Below are positions 45,880-54,860 of a stretch of DNA of 64,000 nucleotides, one piece after another. The translations under genes were made by a program, and so were the position numbers. The notes below the pieces were generated by a model. The model was not told the origin of the DNA. It saw only the letters and a list, made by a program, of their open reading frames with translations, and ran no database searches. The stretch's first letter is position 1; each line of letters begins with the position of its first letter. The stretch is taken from assembly GCF_900096755.1 (NCBI RefSeq), contig NZ_LT615227.1, forward strand, positions 1,207,822 to 1,271,821, in the 5' to 3' direction. The stretch is from Polynucleobacter necessarius (lineage in GTDB: Bacteria; Pseudomonadota; Gammaproteobacteria; Burkholderiales; Burkholderiaceae).

Positions 45880-46539
45880 TTACTTGGCCTCTAGGGCTTT
45901 GCGCAAGTATTCAGAAACATTATCTTGGCGTAACATCCACTGCTTGTAGTCGCTTGGAACTTGGCTGATGAGTTCACCTTTGTGTTTGCCAAAAGGCATA
46001 ATCTTCGGAACCCTGGCTTTCTCAGACATCTCCCAGAGGGCATCTAAAGAAACTGGATGCAACTTATCGATAATATGTCCAACAATCTTTGAGCAAATCC
46101 AAACGTCAGTTAGGGCGCTATGAGCATTGCGCAATTGTTCTCTAGCGGTATCGCGCTCAAAGAAATAGAGTAGGGCGCTTTGGGTGTGGCTATCGAGATC
46201 CGGCCAAAGGCTGCGCGCAAGAGCAAGGGTGCAAATACGTTTGACATCGGGCTTGCCAATCGCAACCCAATCAAAATCAATGTTGTGACCAATTAAGTAT
46301 TTAGTACCAGTCGGCAATCTAAAAGAGCTGCTTGCAGGGCAGTTAACCAACTCTTCATCCATGATGTGATGCGTAGCAAGGGCGCCTAAACTGATTGGCT
46401 TACCTGGGTTGTATCGCTGCACCCAGGGATTGCCCACTTCAAATGGATTGAGAGAGGTGACATCAACCGAGGCGGCTTCAATAATGACGGCATCGTTCTT
46501 ATCGGTTGCTTCTACGTCGAAAATAATGGCTTGGGGCAT
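45880..46539 (-). CDS. DnaQ-like 3'-5' exonuclease, ExoX type
   Basis: A 219-residue DEDD exonuclease. Catalytic motifs are IIFDVEATD (ExoI), IGHNIDFDW (ExoII) and NAHSALTDVWICSKI (ExoIII, DEDDh). The C-terminal segment MPFGKHKGELISQVPSDYKQ followed by WML is the DUF3820-type extension seen in ExoX relatives. It likely trims single-stranded DNA ends in repair or recombination. Intact, downstream of the broken umuDC on the opposite strand. Confidence 0.85.
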   Translation of the reverse strand: MPQAIIFDVEATDKNDAVIIEAASVDVTSLNPFEVGNPWVQRYNPGKPISLGALATHHIMDEELVNCPASSSFRLPTGTKYLIGHNIDFDWVAIGKPDVKRICTLALARSLWPDLDSHTQSALLYFFERDTAREQLRNAHSALTDVWICSKIVGHIIDKLHPVSLDALWEMSEKARVPKIMPFGKHKGELISQVPSDYKQWMLRQDNVSEYLRKALEAK

Positions 46540-46821
46540 AAGGACTTTATTGATGTTGTGTGGATATATTGTGCCCTGACTATCTGTTGGCTTACACCTA
46601 AATCATCTGAGCCCTCTATTCACGAAGACTTCAAAGCTCTACGCTCAATTTTTCTATGCCAAGGAGGGCTGGCTTTGCGAGTTTCTATTGAGTGTTCTCA
46701 TAAGCAATTGTAATTATTTCGAATTTCCCTAGACGCACGAACCGTCCTAGTTTTGCTAATTATTTGGACAATTGATGGGGATTTTTAGGATTTTGAAGAT
46801 CCTTTAAATCGTTGGGGAGGG
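46540..46821. other. Gene-free stretch
   Basis: About 280 bases between the exonuclease and the SRP RNA. An open frame of 60 codons (46531-46713) has no ribosome site or recognisable content. The right part is T-rich in the direction of the SRP RNA and may hold its downstream sequences. Nothing else seen. Confidence 0.5.
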
Positions 46822-46920
46822 GTGGATGAGCCAAACCCCCGGCACTGGCAGAGATTAGGTTTGGCTGCTTCGCTCCCGACCTGACCAGGTTATCCAACCC
46901 ACCATGCGGGGAGGCCCATC
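46822..46920 (-). ncRNA. ffs: Bacterial small SRP RNA (4.5S)
   Basis: Read on the minus strand, the sequence contains CCTGGTCAGGTCGGGAGCGA followed by AGCAGCC, the near-universal domain IV tetraloop and symmetric loop that bind Ffh. It is followed by a GTGCCGGG-like return strand. The flanking arms (GGTGGGTTGG and CATCCACC) pair to close the hairpin. The RNA guides ribosome-nascent chains to the membrane with Ffh. It is encoded divergently from dnaX, 30 bases away. Ends are estimated from the pairing. Confidence 0.9.
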
Positions 46921-46952
46921 CAATTCCATTTTAGCTTGTTAGAATGTAAGAC

Positions 46953-48611
46953 ATGACAGCATTGGCATTAGCCCGTTCGTGGCGCCCCAAAACCTTCTCT
47001 GAATTAGTCGGCCAAGACCATGTGGTTAAGGCTCTAACTCATGCCCTAGACCAGGGTCGTTTGCATCACGCATGGCTCTTTACAGGCACCCGTGGGGTAG
47101 GTAAGACGACGATTGCCCGAATTATGGCTAAGGCACTCAATTGCACGGGAGTGGATGGTTCCGGCAAGATGACTTCAGAGCCTTGTGGCAAATGCCCGGC
47201 TTGTATGGAAATCGATGCAGGTCGCTTTGTTGACTATATCGAGATGGATGCTGCAAGTAATCGTGGCGTTGATGATATTGCCGCCCTTTTAGAAAAAGCA
47301 GCTTACGCACCAAGCAATGGTCGTTACAAGGTCTACATGATTGACGAAGTGCACATGCTCACCAATCATGCCTTTAATGCCATGCTTAAAACTTTGGAGG
47401 AGCCTCCAGAGCACGTCAAATTTATTTTAGCCACTACCGATCCGCAAAAGATCCCAGTAACTATTTTGTCTCGTTGCTTGCAGTTCAATCTCAAGCAAAT
47501 GCCAGTGCCACTCATTGTTGAGCATTTGGAGAAAGTACTCGCCTCAGAAAAGGTTGAATACGAAGTCAACGCATTGCGCGTCTTAGCTAAGGCTGCTCAA
47601 GGCTCTATGCGTGATGCCTTATCACTCACAGACCAAGCTATTGCTTACGCTGCTGGCAAGGTGACTGAAGAGTCTGTGCGCGGCATGCTCGGCACATTGG
47701 ACGATGCTTATCTCATTCGCATTCTTGATTGCTTAATTGCTAAAGATGGCGCAAGCTTACTCGCAGTCGCGAATGAAATGGGAGAGCGCAGCATGTCTTT
47801 CTCATTAGCATTGCAAGATCTCTCAAGCCTCTTGCAAAAAATTGCAGCAGCGCAAGTTGTTCCGGAGTCTGTATTGGATGATTGGCCAGAAGCAGGCGAG
47901 ATTCGTCGCTTAGCCGGTCTGCTCACAAAAGAAGAGGCGCAGCTCTTCTATCAAATTACGATTACAAGCCGCCCAGACTTATCGCTTGCTCCAGATGAGC
48001 AAACCGGCTTTGCTATGACGCTCTTGCGTATGCTGGCGTTTCGCCCGGGTAGTAGTGGAGGAGGTGGTTCATCTCCAGCACCCTCGGCCCCGCCAGTAAA
48101 TACTGCTCGCCCAGCAGCAACGTCAACAGCACCCGCAGCTAAATCCGCAGCACCAGCTGCAAGAGCATCCACTCCAGCAGCGGTCGCTCAAGCGCCATCA
48201 GCGCCAGCTGCCGTAGCAAATTCAGCTGATCGCCCCGATTGGCATGCATTGATGCGTCAGTTGCCAGTAAAAGGTTTGGTTCAGCAATTAGCGTTTCAGA
48301 CGGAGCTGCAGGATTGGAATGATGCAGCGGCAGGCGTACGCGCAACGATTGTGACTCCGATGCCGCGGTTGGCATCTGAAGCATCCGTTGCTCGTCTTGC
48401 TGATGCGCTTACCGCACACTTTGACAAGCCAGTAAAGATCGTGATTGAAAAAGGTGAAGTTGAAGGCAAGACCGTTGCTAAGGTTGATGCCCAGATCCAT
48501 CAAGAGAAAAGAATGAATGCTGAGCAAATGATCGCAGCCGATCCTTTTATTCAGCAATTAGAAAAAGAGTTTGGTGCCAAAGTAGTTGGTGGCTCTGTAA
48601 AACCCCTTTAA
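46953..48611 (+). CDS. dnaX: DNA polymerase III subunits gamma and tau
   Basis: A 552-residue clamp-loader ATPase. It has LARSWRPKTFSELVGQDHVV, Walker A WLFTGTRGVGKTTIARIM, a zinc module (Cys of LNCTG and EPCGKCPACMEID), Walker B YMIDEVHMLTNHAFNAMLKT, sensor 1 LATTDPQKIP and an arginine finger SRC. An Ala/Pro-rich linker (about 365-430) leads to the tau-specific C-terminal region. No clear A-AAA-AAG slippery site was seen, so a separate gamma form is doubtful. First of dnaX-ybaB-recR. Intact. Confidence 0.96.
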   Translation: MTALALARSWRPKTFSELVGQDHVVKALTHALDQGRLHHAWLFTGTRGVGKTTIARIMAKALNCTGVDGSGKMTSEPCGKCPACMEIDAGRFVDYIEMDAASNRGVDDIAALLEKAAYAPSNGRYKVYMIDEVHMLTNHAFNAMLKTLEEPPEHVKFILATTDPQKIPVTILSRCLQFNLKQMPVPLIVEHLEKVLASEKVEYEVNALRVLAKAAQGSMRDALSLTDQAIAYAAGKVTEESVRGMLGTLDDAYLIRILDCLIAKDGASLLAVANEMGERSMSFSLALQDLSSLLQKIAAAQVVPESVLDDWPEAGEIRRLAGLLTKEEAQLFYQITITSRPDLSLAPDEQTGFAMTLLRMLAFRPGSSGGGGSSPAPSAPPVNTARPAATSTAPAAKSAAPAARASTPAAVAQAPSAPAAVANSADRPDWHALMRQLPVKGLVQQLAFQTELQDWNDAAAGVRATIVTPMPRLASEASVARLADALTAHFDKPVKIVIEKGEVEGKTVAKVDAQIHQEKRMNAEQMIAADPFIQQLEKEFGAKVVGGSVKPL

Positions 48612-48663
48612 TGCAGCTTCTTTAATTTAAATATCAATACATAAGCACTAAGGAAATAAAGCG

Positions 48664-48987
48664 ATGATGAAAGGTGGACTTGCTGGCCTCATGAAACAGG
48701 CTCAGCAGATGCAAGAGAAGATGAAAACCGCGCAAGCCGAACTGGCAGCGTTGGAAGTGACTGGCCAAGCAGCTGGTGGCTTAGTAAAAGTAACTATCTC
48801 TGGTAAATACGAGCTCAAGCGTGTACAGATTGACCCTGGTGCAATGGATGATCGTGAGATGCTGGAAGACCTCATCGTGACTGCCTACACAGAAGCATTT
48901 AAGCAGGTAGAGGCAGCAAGCGCACAGATGATGTCTGGCGCAACTGCTGGCATGCCAATGCCTCCTGGTTTTAAGCTTCCTTTTTAA
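48664..48987 (+). CDS. YbaB/EbfC family nucleoid-associated protein
   Basis: A 107-residue protein: MMKGGLAGLMKQAQQMQEKM, then LEVTGQAAGGLVKVTISGKY and ELKRVQIDPGAMDDREMLED. This is the full YbaB signature; the protein dimerises and binds DNA. It sits between dnaX and recR as in most proteobacteria. Intact. Confidence 0.95.
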   Translation: MMKGGLAGLMKQAQQMQEKMKTAQAELAALEVTGQAAGGLVKVTISGKYELKRVQIDPGAMDDREMLEDLIVTAYTEAFKQVEAASAQMMSGATAGMPMPPGFKLPF

Positions 48988-49008
48988 TTAATCGACAGCA
49001 AATATTTA

Positions 49009-49624
49009 ATGGCGCGCATAGAAGCACCTCAAGATGCACTCGGTCGATTGATTGAGGCATTACGCGTGCTTCCTGGAGTTGGGTCCTAAATCCGCTCAAC
49101 GCATGGCCTTCTACCTTTTGCAGCACGATCGCAATGGCGCAGCGATACTTGCTCAGTCATTAGGTGAAGCAGTTGAAACTGTTGGACATTGCGCTCGTTG
49201 TAATACATTTTCAGAAACGCAGATCTGCAGCACTTGCTCTGACGATCGCCGCGATCCATCGCTCCTGTGTATTGTGGAAACACCTGCCGATCAAGTGATG
49301 GTGGAGCAGACCTTAAGCTTTAAAGGCAATTATTTTGTATTGATGGGGCGCCTGTCACCACTCGATGGCATGGGCCCTAATGAGATAGGCTTTGATCGAT
49401 TACTTGCTCGTATAGAGACTCCTGATACTGGTGTTCCCATTCGCGAAGTAGTATTGGCAACGAATTTCACCAGTGAAGGTGAGGCTACAGCCCATTACAT
49501 TGGCGAGGTCCTCAAAGCCAAGGGCATCAAGGTAACTCGCATTGCTCGCGGTATTCCCGTGGGTGGAGAGCTTGAGTATGTCGATGCCGGCACATTGGCA
49601 AGAGCCTTGATGGATCGCCGTTGA
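49009..49624 (+). pseudogene. recR: Recombination protein RecR, frameshifted after residue 25
   Basis: The start reads [20 protein letters not shown] then LPGVG, but an extra G (GGG at 49081-49083, where GG is needed) brings a stop after 26 codons. In the next frame comes [20 protein letters not shown], then the four-Cys zinc finger [16 protein letters not shown], the Toprim domain [20 protein letters not shown], and the C-terminus. All domain motifs are present. RecR works with RecFO to load RecA on gaps; without HhH helix continuity no product is expected unless ribosomes slip. The lesion is minimal and could be a sequencing error. Confidence 0.85.
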
Positions 49625-49664
49625 TCTTACCCTTATTTGTTTTAAAACTTACCTTAGGTTCATC

Positions 49665-50253
49665 ATGAAAAAATCTACTATTGCTTTGCTTTGTGCCGCT
49701 CAAATCCTACGACTAACTTGGGTGTGAATGCGCAAAGGGTGGCAGTGTCAAACTTTGATCGTGATGGTATACGCCTTGCTTATACACTCGATGGCAAATT
49801 AACGAGTGTTGAGTCTATTGTTTACACACCGATATTTGGCGCAGATCTATCAGCAACGGAGAGTGCTCAAAAACGATCTGAGAAAATTTCTAAGGTACAG
49901 CTCAAAAACTTCATCGACAAGAAAATGCTCACGGGTTCACTCTCAGCTAGCATCATCTCGATTAATCTTGAGCATGCAAGTCAGCAACAGAAAAGTGGCG
50001 TGACTGATATGCAAAATCTAGTCGCCTCAGATAGAGAAGTGTTTTTAGATAAAAGCGGTAAAGATATCAATGCCAGCTCAGAGAGCTCTAAGGTGTTAGA
50101 TGACTCAACCAAATTAAATTGGCCCAGCTATTGGATAAAAATACCGACTGGAGAGATGCAGATGGCGGCATGGTCCTCTCAAGCTCTAAGCCAATCAATA
50201 ATGGCCAGACACTCGAAGTGATCTATCGCTGGACTGCTAAGCCAAAGAATTAA
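49665..50253 (+). pseudogene. Secreted protein of unknown family, frameshifted twice
   Basis: Opens MKKSTIALLCAAQ, a signal-peptide start, but the frame ends soon after. The adjacent frame carries the body: GVNAQRVAVSNFDRDGIRLA, YTLDGKLTSVESIVYTPIFG and VLDDSTKLNWPSYWIK. A second shift near 50140 leads to the natural ending NTDWRDADGGMVLSSSKPIN and TLEVIYRWTAKPKN. The mended length is about 195 residues. Beta-rich and periplasmic by appearance; no family recognised. Confidence 0.68.
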
Positions 50254-50465
50254 CCAGGCGTCTACGCCTAGCATTTTGGGTTTTGTCGCCCATTTGCCAC
50301 CAATCTGTCATTGCCACGACATAAAGACTAGGTAAATTGCCTCTTTTTGGGGATAATTTGGCCTGCACCACCCTTGGGCTTCAATCTCAAGCTGTGTTTG
50401 CCTAGTTTTCCCCTTCGCGGCATGTTGCTAATGCATAGCACGGGCATCCCAATTAGAAATTGTGA

Positions 50466-51868
50466 ATGACCCGCAAGATTTATCTACTTCTCCTGTTGAG
50501 CATGATATGCACCATTTTTGGCGCAACTGCGTTCGCGCAGAAGGCGGGATCAGGCTCGGACCAAATTGCAAGTTTTGCCGCACCTATCGATAATTTCCCA
50601 ACTGAGGGTGAGTTCTTTGGTTTGCCAGTAAACGTGCACGGTCAAACGACCTACATCAATCAGCGTTACAACAATTTCACCTCTAGTTATTCTGGCGAAA
50701 ATAGCATGTCATCGCAAAAGTCGATGAGCTATACCTGGTCAGGAACTTTATTTTTTGGTGCGCGCTTAGCTCAAAATACAGATATTTATTTCAACCCAGA
50801 AGTAGTATCTGGCGTGCCATTCTCTGATTTATCGGGTTTAGGTGGCTTCTCAAATGGTGAGGCAACCAAAGCGAATGGTGCGCAAGCCAAGTTTTATTCT
50901 GCACGCGCTTTTTTGCGTCAAACATTTAATCAAGAGGGCAACAAAGTCCTTCTTGAGAACGAGGCAAACCAGATTACCCAAACTGTTAGCAGTAATCGTG
51001 TGGTATTCACCGCCGGACAGTTTTCTACATTAGATATATTTGACGACAGTCGTTATGCCAAAGATCCGCGCATACAGTTTATGAACTGGGGCAATATGAC
51101 CTACCTGGCCTATGACTACGCGGCTACAGCACGGGCTTGGCGGGTGAGTGGTGCCTCAGCAATTGGGTGATGAGAGCGTCCCGGATGCTTGCGCCCAAGA
51201 ATCCCAATGGTCGCGATTTGAATTGGCAAATCTTCAATGCTTATGGCGATCAATTTGAGGTTGAGCGCCAACATCAGATTGGCGACTTGCCTGGTAAGGT
51301 CAGTGTACTGGCATATCGCAACAGAATGATCTTAGCTCGCTTTCAGGATGCGACAAATTATGGGGTGACTAATAATGCGCAAGGTACACAAGCGATTAAT
51401 AATGTTCGCAGTAACTATCAATACAAAACCGGTATTGGAATTAACGGTGAGCAAGCTTTAACTAAGGATCTTGGCATCTATGGCCGCGCCTTTACATCTG
51501 ATGGCCATACAGAAACAATGCCCTTTACTGAGGCAGATAATTCTATGTCGATAGGTATGAGTCTCAATGGCACAAGCTGGAGTCGACCCAAAGATACGAT
51601 CGGCATTTCCATGATGCAAAATGGCTTATCAAGCTATCGTAAGAACTATCTGCAGACGGGTGGCGTGTCTTACTTTATTGGCGACTATGCTGGCCCAGGT
51701 CAATCGATCTCATATCGTCCAGAGCGAATTGGTGAGGTGTATTACAACGCCACCGTGATTAAGAATGTCCTGGCTGGTTTGAACTTTCAGCACATCAATA
51801 ATCCAGCCTACAACGCGGCCCGTGGCCCGGTAAATATCCTTTCTTTTAGGATTCATGCCGAGTTTTAA
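50466..51868 (+). pseudogene. OprB-type carbohydrate-selective porin, frameshifted
   Basis: The N-terminal frame (50466-51170) has a signal peptide (FGATAFAQ) and porin strands: INQRYNNFTSSYSGENSMSS, TWSGTLFFGARLAQNTDIYF, FNPEVVSGVPFSDLSGLGGF and RVVFTAGQFSTLDIFDDSRY. It breaks at RVSGASAIG. The other frame resumes with VMRASRMLAPKNPNGRDLNW, NAYGDQFEVERQHQIGDLPG and ends with an aromatic-free strand LSFRIHAEF. These match the carbohydrate porin (OprB) family. The mended length is about 465 residues. It sits just upstream of the RND efflux operon. Confidence 0.78.
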
Positions 51869-51886
51869 GGGTTTTGCCGACTTTAG

Positions 51887-51901
51887 TGATAATTATTATC
51901 T
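51887..51901. promoter_or_regulatory. Fur-like box upstream of the RND operon
   Basis: TGATAATTATTATCT matches the 7-1-7 Fur consensus TGATAATnATTATCA at 13 of 14 positions. It lies after the porin gene and about 150 bases before the tolC-like gene. This is a stronger match than the feoA box. Confidence 0.6.
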
Positions 51902-52047
51902 TTAGAATCAATGAGATAGGGATTTCTAATTATTTGACTTTTGTCCCCTATAACCCCTAAAATCCCCTAAATTGGGTGCAGATAGGTTCTAAATCCGCAT
52001 TAGGGGCTATAAAAACAGCATTTATATTGATTTAGAGGCAGCCGCAT

Positions 52048-53584
52048 TTGTTGATTCTCGGCAAACACAAAACCAGCGTTCTTTATTCGCTCAAAAGCAT
52101 GACTCCATTTGCCATGGCCGCTTTTGTTGTTTGTGTGCCCACTTTTTCTATTTCTATATCCGCCCAATCTACTGTCGATGGCACTCCTGGAAGTGTGACG
52201 ATTCAATCCGGTGATACTTCTTTAGCTGCACCACCGTCTATTGGTGCGCAGCTTGGCGCACAAGATCCGAAATCCAAAGCAACGGAGTTGTTTGCTCCCG
52301 TAACAAAAGCAAATACCCCAAAGATTTATACCAAGCCTATTTCATCAGGGCCGGCGGAAATGGATTTGCGGCAGCTATGGAATGAGCTCAAGATTAATAA
52401 CCCGCAGCTTTCTTCATTGCGTGAATCATATTTGTCCGCAAAGGCGACTGTTCCTCAAATTAATGCACCCGCCAATCCCCAAGTGGGAATGGTGTGGTCA
52501 GGTATGCCAGTGAATTCTCCCCTTGCATTGGGTGGAGCCAACACTCCATCGCAGCAATACCCCGGAGGCATTAGTAGCAAAACTCAATTTCCGTTGCGCA
52601 ACCTTTTCAGTTTCCGGGCAAGAAGAGTCTTGTGGCTGAAATTGCCGATACGAACGCAGAGGCCTTGCTTGCCACTTCTGAATCAACTTATTTGCAATTG
52701 GGTGCCCAGCTTTCCACCCTCTACTACAACGCATTGGCTGCACAGAAGCAGCTACAGTACTTAAAGAGTCTGTCATGCGCTTGGAAATGATTAAGAGTGT
52801 GGCCAAAGCGCGGTATGCGAACAATGCCGCGGCTTACGTCGAGTATCTCAATGCCCAGGTGGCGCAAAGTGCTGCACAGGCGGACCAATTTAACGTAGAG
52901 CGTCAACTGCAAGTTGGTCTAAACAATATCAATACTTTGGTCGGCCGTCATTCACGTGAAAAATTAATATTGCGCGGTGATGTACGTCGAGCAATCAACA
53001 GCGTTCCAGCTTTAATTGAGTTGGAAGATTATGCAGAGAACAGTCACCCGTCATTAAAGAGTTGAGCACTGCAGTTAGATGCTGCACGCAAGGGCGTGGC
53101 GCTTGCTAAGAAGGCATACTTGCCCGACTTCCAGGTTATTGGCTCTTCCTATACGCCGCGCTGCCCATTCTCAGCCAACAACGGTGCTTTGTTTTATCAA
53201 TTTGAGCTTGATTTAATTATTCCTTTGTATTTCTTTACCAAAGAAAAGTATGGGGTAGAGCAAGCGCAGCGCAATCAAGCGGCCGCTGAAGCCGGCAATA
53301 TTTCCAATCGTCAACAAATCGTCCTGGCCGTGAATACTGCTTATGCGGCCTACGAGCAAGCCAAGAATCAAACTCAGTTTCTAAAAGAGCGACAAGTGCC
53401 TCAGGCGGATGCTGCTTATAAAGTTGGTCTCACTCAGTATTCCAACAATGGGCAAGGCTTTAATGATTTATTGACTGCGCAAACGCAGTTGCGCAATTTA
53501 GAAGTGTCGCTGGCTCAGGCTGAAAGTAATCTGCTGCAAGCGCAAGCAGTGCTGATGGTTTCTGCTGGCAAAGAACCTTTTTAA
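52048..53584 (+). pseudogene. TolC family outer-membrane efflux protein, multiply broken
   Basis: Three frames are needed. 52048-52764 gives a signal region and AEMDLRQLWNELKINNPQLS, LRESYLSAKATVPQINAPAN and PQVGMVWSGMPVNSPLALGG. The next frame gives KSLVAEIADTNAEALLATSE then YYNALAAQKQLQ. After another shift come MRLEMIKSVAKARYANNAAA and QLQVGLNNINTLVGRHSREK. A stop at 53063-53065 and local shifts follow, then KKAYLPDFQVIGSSYTPRCP and GLTQYSNNGQGFNDLLTAQT. This is a metal-efflux (CusC/CzcC) type TolC. At least four lesions; dead. Confidence 0.87.
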
Positions 53585-53593
53585 GGGATAGTT

Positions 53594-54860
53594 TTGAAAG
53601 ACAAAATTCTTTCGTTTCTAAAAGGCCTCTACGAGAAGGCAAAACCGCATTTGCATAAGGGCGCGCCATGGTGCGCATCATGCAAAAGTCGCTGCAGCGG
53701 GTTTGGTGGGCTTGTATTGGAATCTCACCCCGCAAAATCGTTATCGCGTTCGCTTGGCTGCCTTTGCATTTGCCATCCTATCTTTTGGTATCGTAGTAGG
53801 TCGCGTTACCAACGTAAGCCGTACGGTAAAGATAGAGGCCTCCGATAAAGCGCTGAAGGTAGAAAAAACAGGTGTTCTTGAGTTGAAACTACCGGGCATC
53901 AAACTCAATCCTGAGATTTATATATTTCAAGCAGCGGAAAAAGTTCAGGTGCCAGTCAATATCAAAGTGCCTGGACGCTTGGCGTTTAATGCTAAAAAAT
54001 CCAAAGTACTTTCTGCTCGCGCTCCTGGCCGAGTAGAGCGTATTTATGCTTTTGATGGAGCTCAGGTGGAGGTTGGCTCGCCTATCGTTGAGTTGTATAG
54101 CCCAGAGTTTCTGTCTGCGCAGCAAGAGTATTTGCTGTCCTCAAAGACTGCCAAAGTTCTTGAAGCTAATAAAACAATGAGTGATTTATTGGGTGATGCA
54201 CGCATTACTCAGCAAGCTGCAGCTAACCGCATGAGAAATCTCGGCGCTGGTGAGGGTGATATCAAGAGTATCGAGTCCACCGGTAAGACAGCTAGTAACT
54301 TGATCATGCGTTCGCCATTAAAAGGTGTTGTTGTTAAGCGCGGAGTCGAGCCTGGCGCCGTTGTTAACTCCGGTGATGTAATCGCTACTTTAGCGGATCC
54401 TAAACAACTGTGGTTCTTGGGAAATGTATTTGAGCAGGACTTCCGCTTGATCAAGCAGGGTCAAAAAATGATTTTGCAGCTTGAGACTTATCCAGAAAAA
54501 GAATTTATTGCTTATGCCAATTACATTGCGCCAGCGATTGATCCGCAAACACGTGCTTTATTGATTCGTGCTGATGTAGAAAATACCGATGATCTTTTGC
54601 GCCCTGATATGTATGCCTCTGCTCTGCTGACTACTGGAACGGCGGACGCAGTGGTGGTTCCTCAGTCAGCTATTGTGAGAATTCGTGAGAATCGTTTTGC
54701 CATTATTAAGGTAGGCCCTGAAACATTCCGCCGTGTACCTGTAAAAGGATATGACCTCAATAGCAAGAGCTTTGCTATTGAGGGTGTAGAGCAGGGTTGG
54801 CAGGCGTTGGCTGAGGGCGCTGTTTTGTTAAATGACCGCTTTGCCAAGCAGGAGGACTAA
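53594..54860 (+). pseudogene. RND periplasmic adaptor (CusB/CzcB type), N-terminal frameshift
   Basis: The start MKDKILSFLKGLYEKAKPHL leads out of frame near 53670-53710. From VGLYWNLTPQNRYRVRLAAF the second frame runs clean to 54860: VPVNIKVPGRLAFNAKKSKV, LSARAPGRVERIYAFDGAQV, EVGSPIVELYSPEFLSAQQE (lipoyl/hairpin), MRSPLKGVVVKRGVEPGAVV and ADPKQLWFLGNVFEQDFRLI. It would link the RND pump to TolC in heavy-metal export. The gene may make an N-terminally altered product from an internal start, but without the membrane anchor start. Ends at the start of the pump gene. Confidence 0.85.

Noticed and set aside
46531..46713. 60-codon frame next to the SRP RNA
   Set aside because: No ribosome site, no recognisable protein features, and overlap with the exonuclease promoter region.
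47825..47845. dnaX slippery site at an A6 run
   Set aside because: The frame is CAA AAA ATT rather than A AAA AAG, with no obvious stimulatory hairpin.
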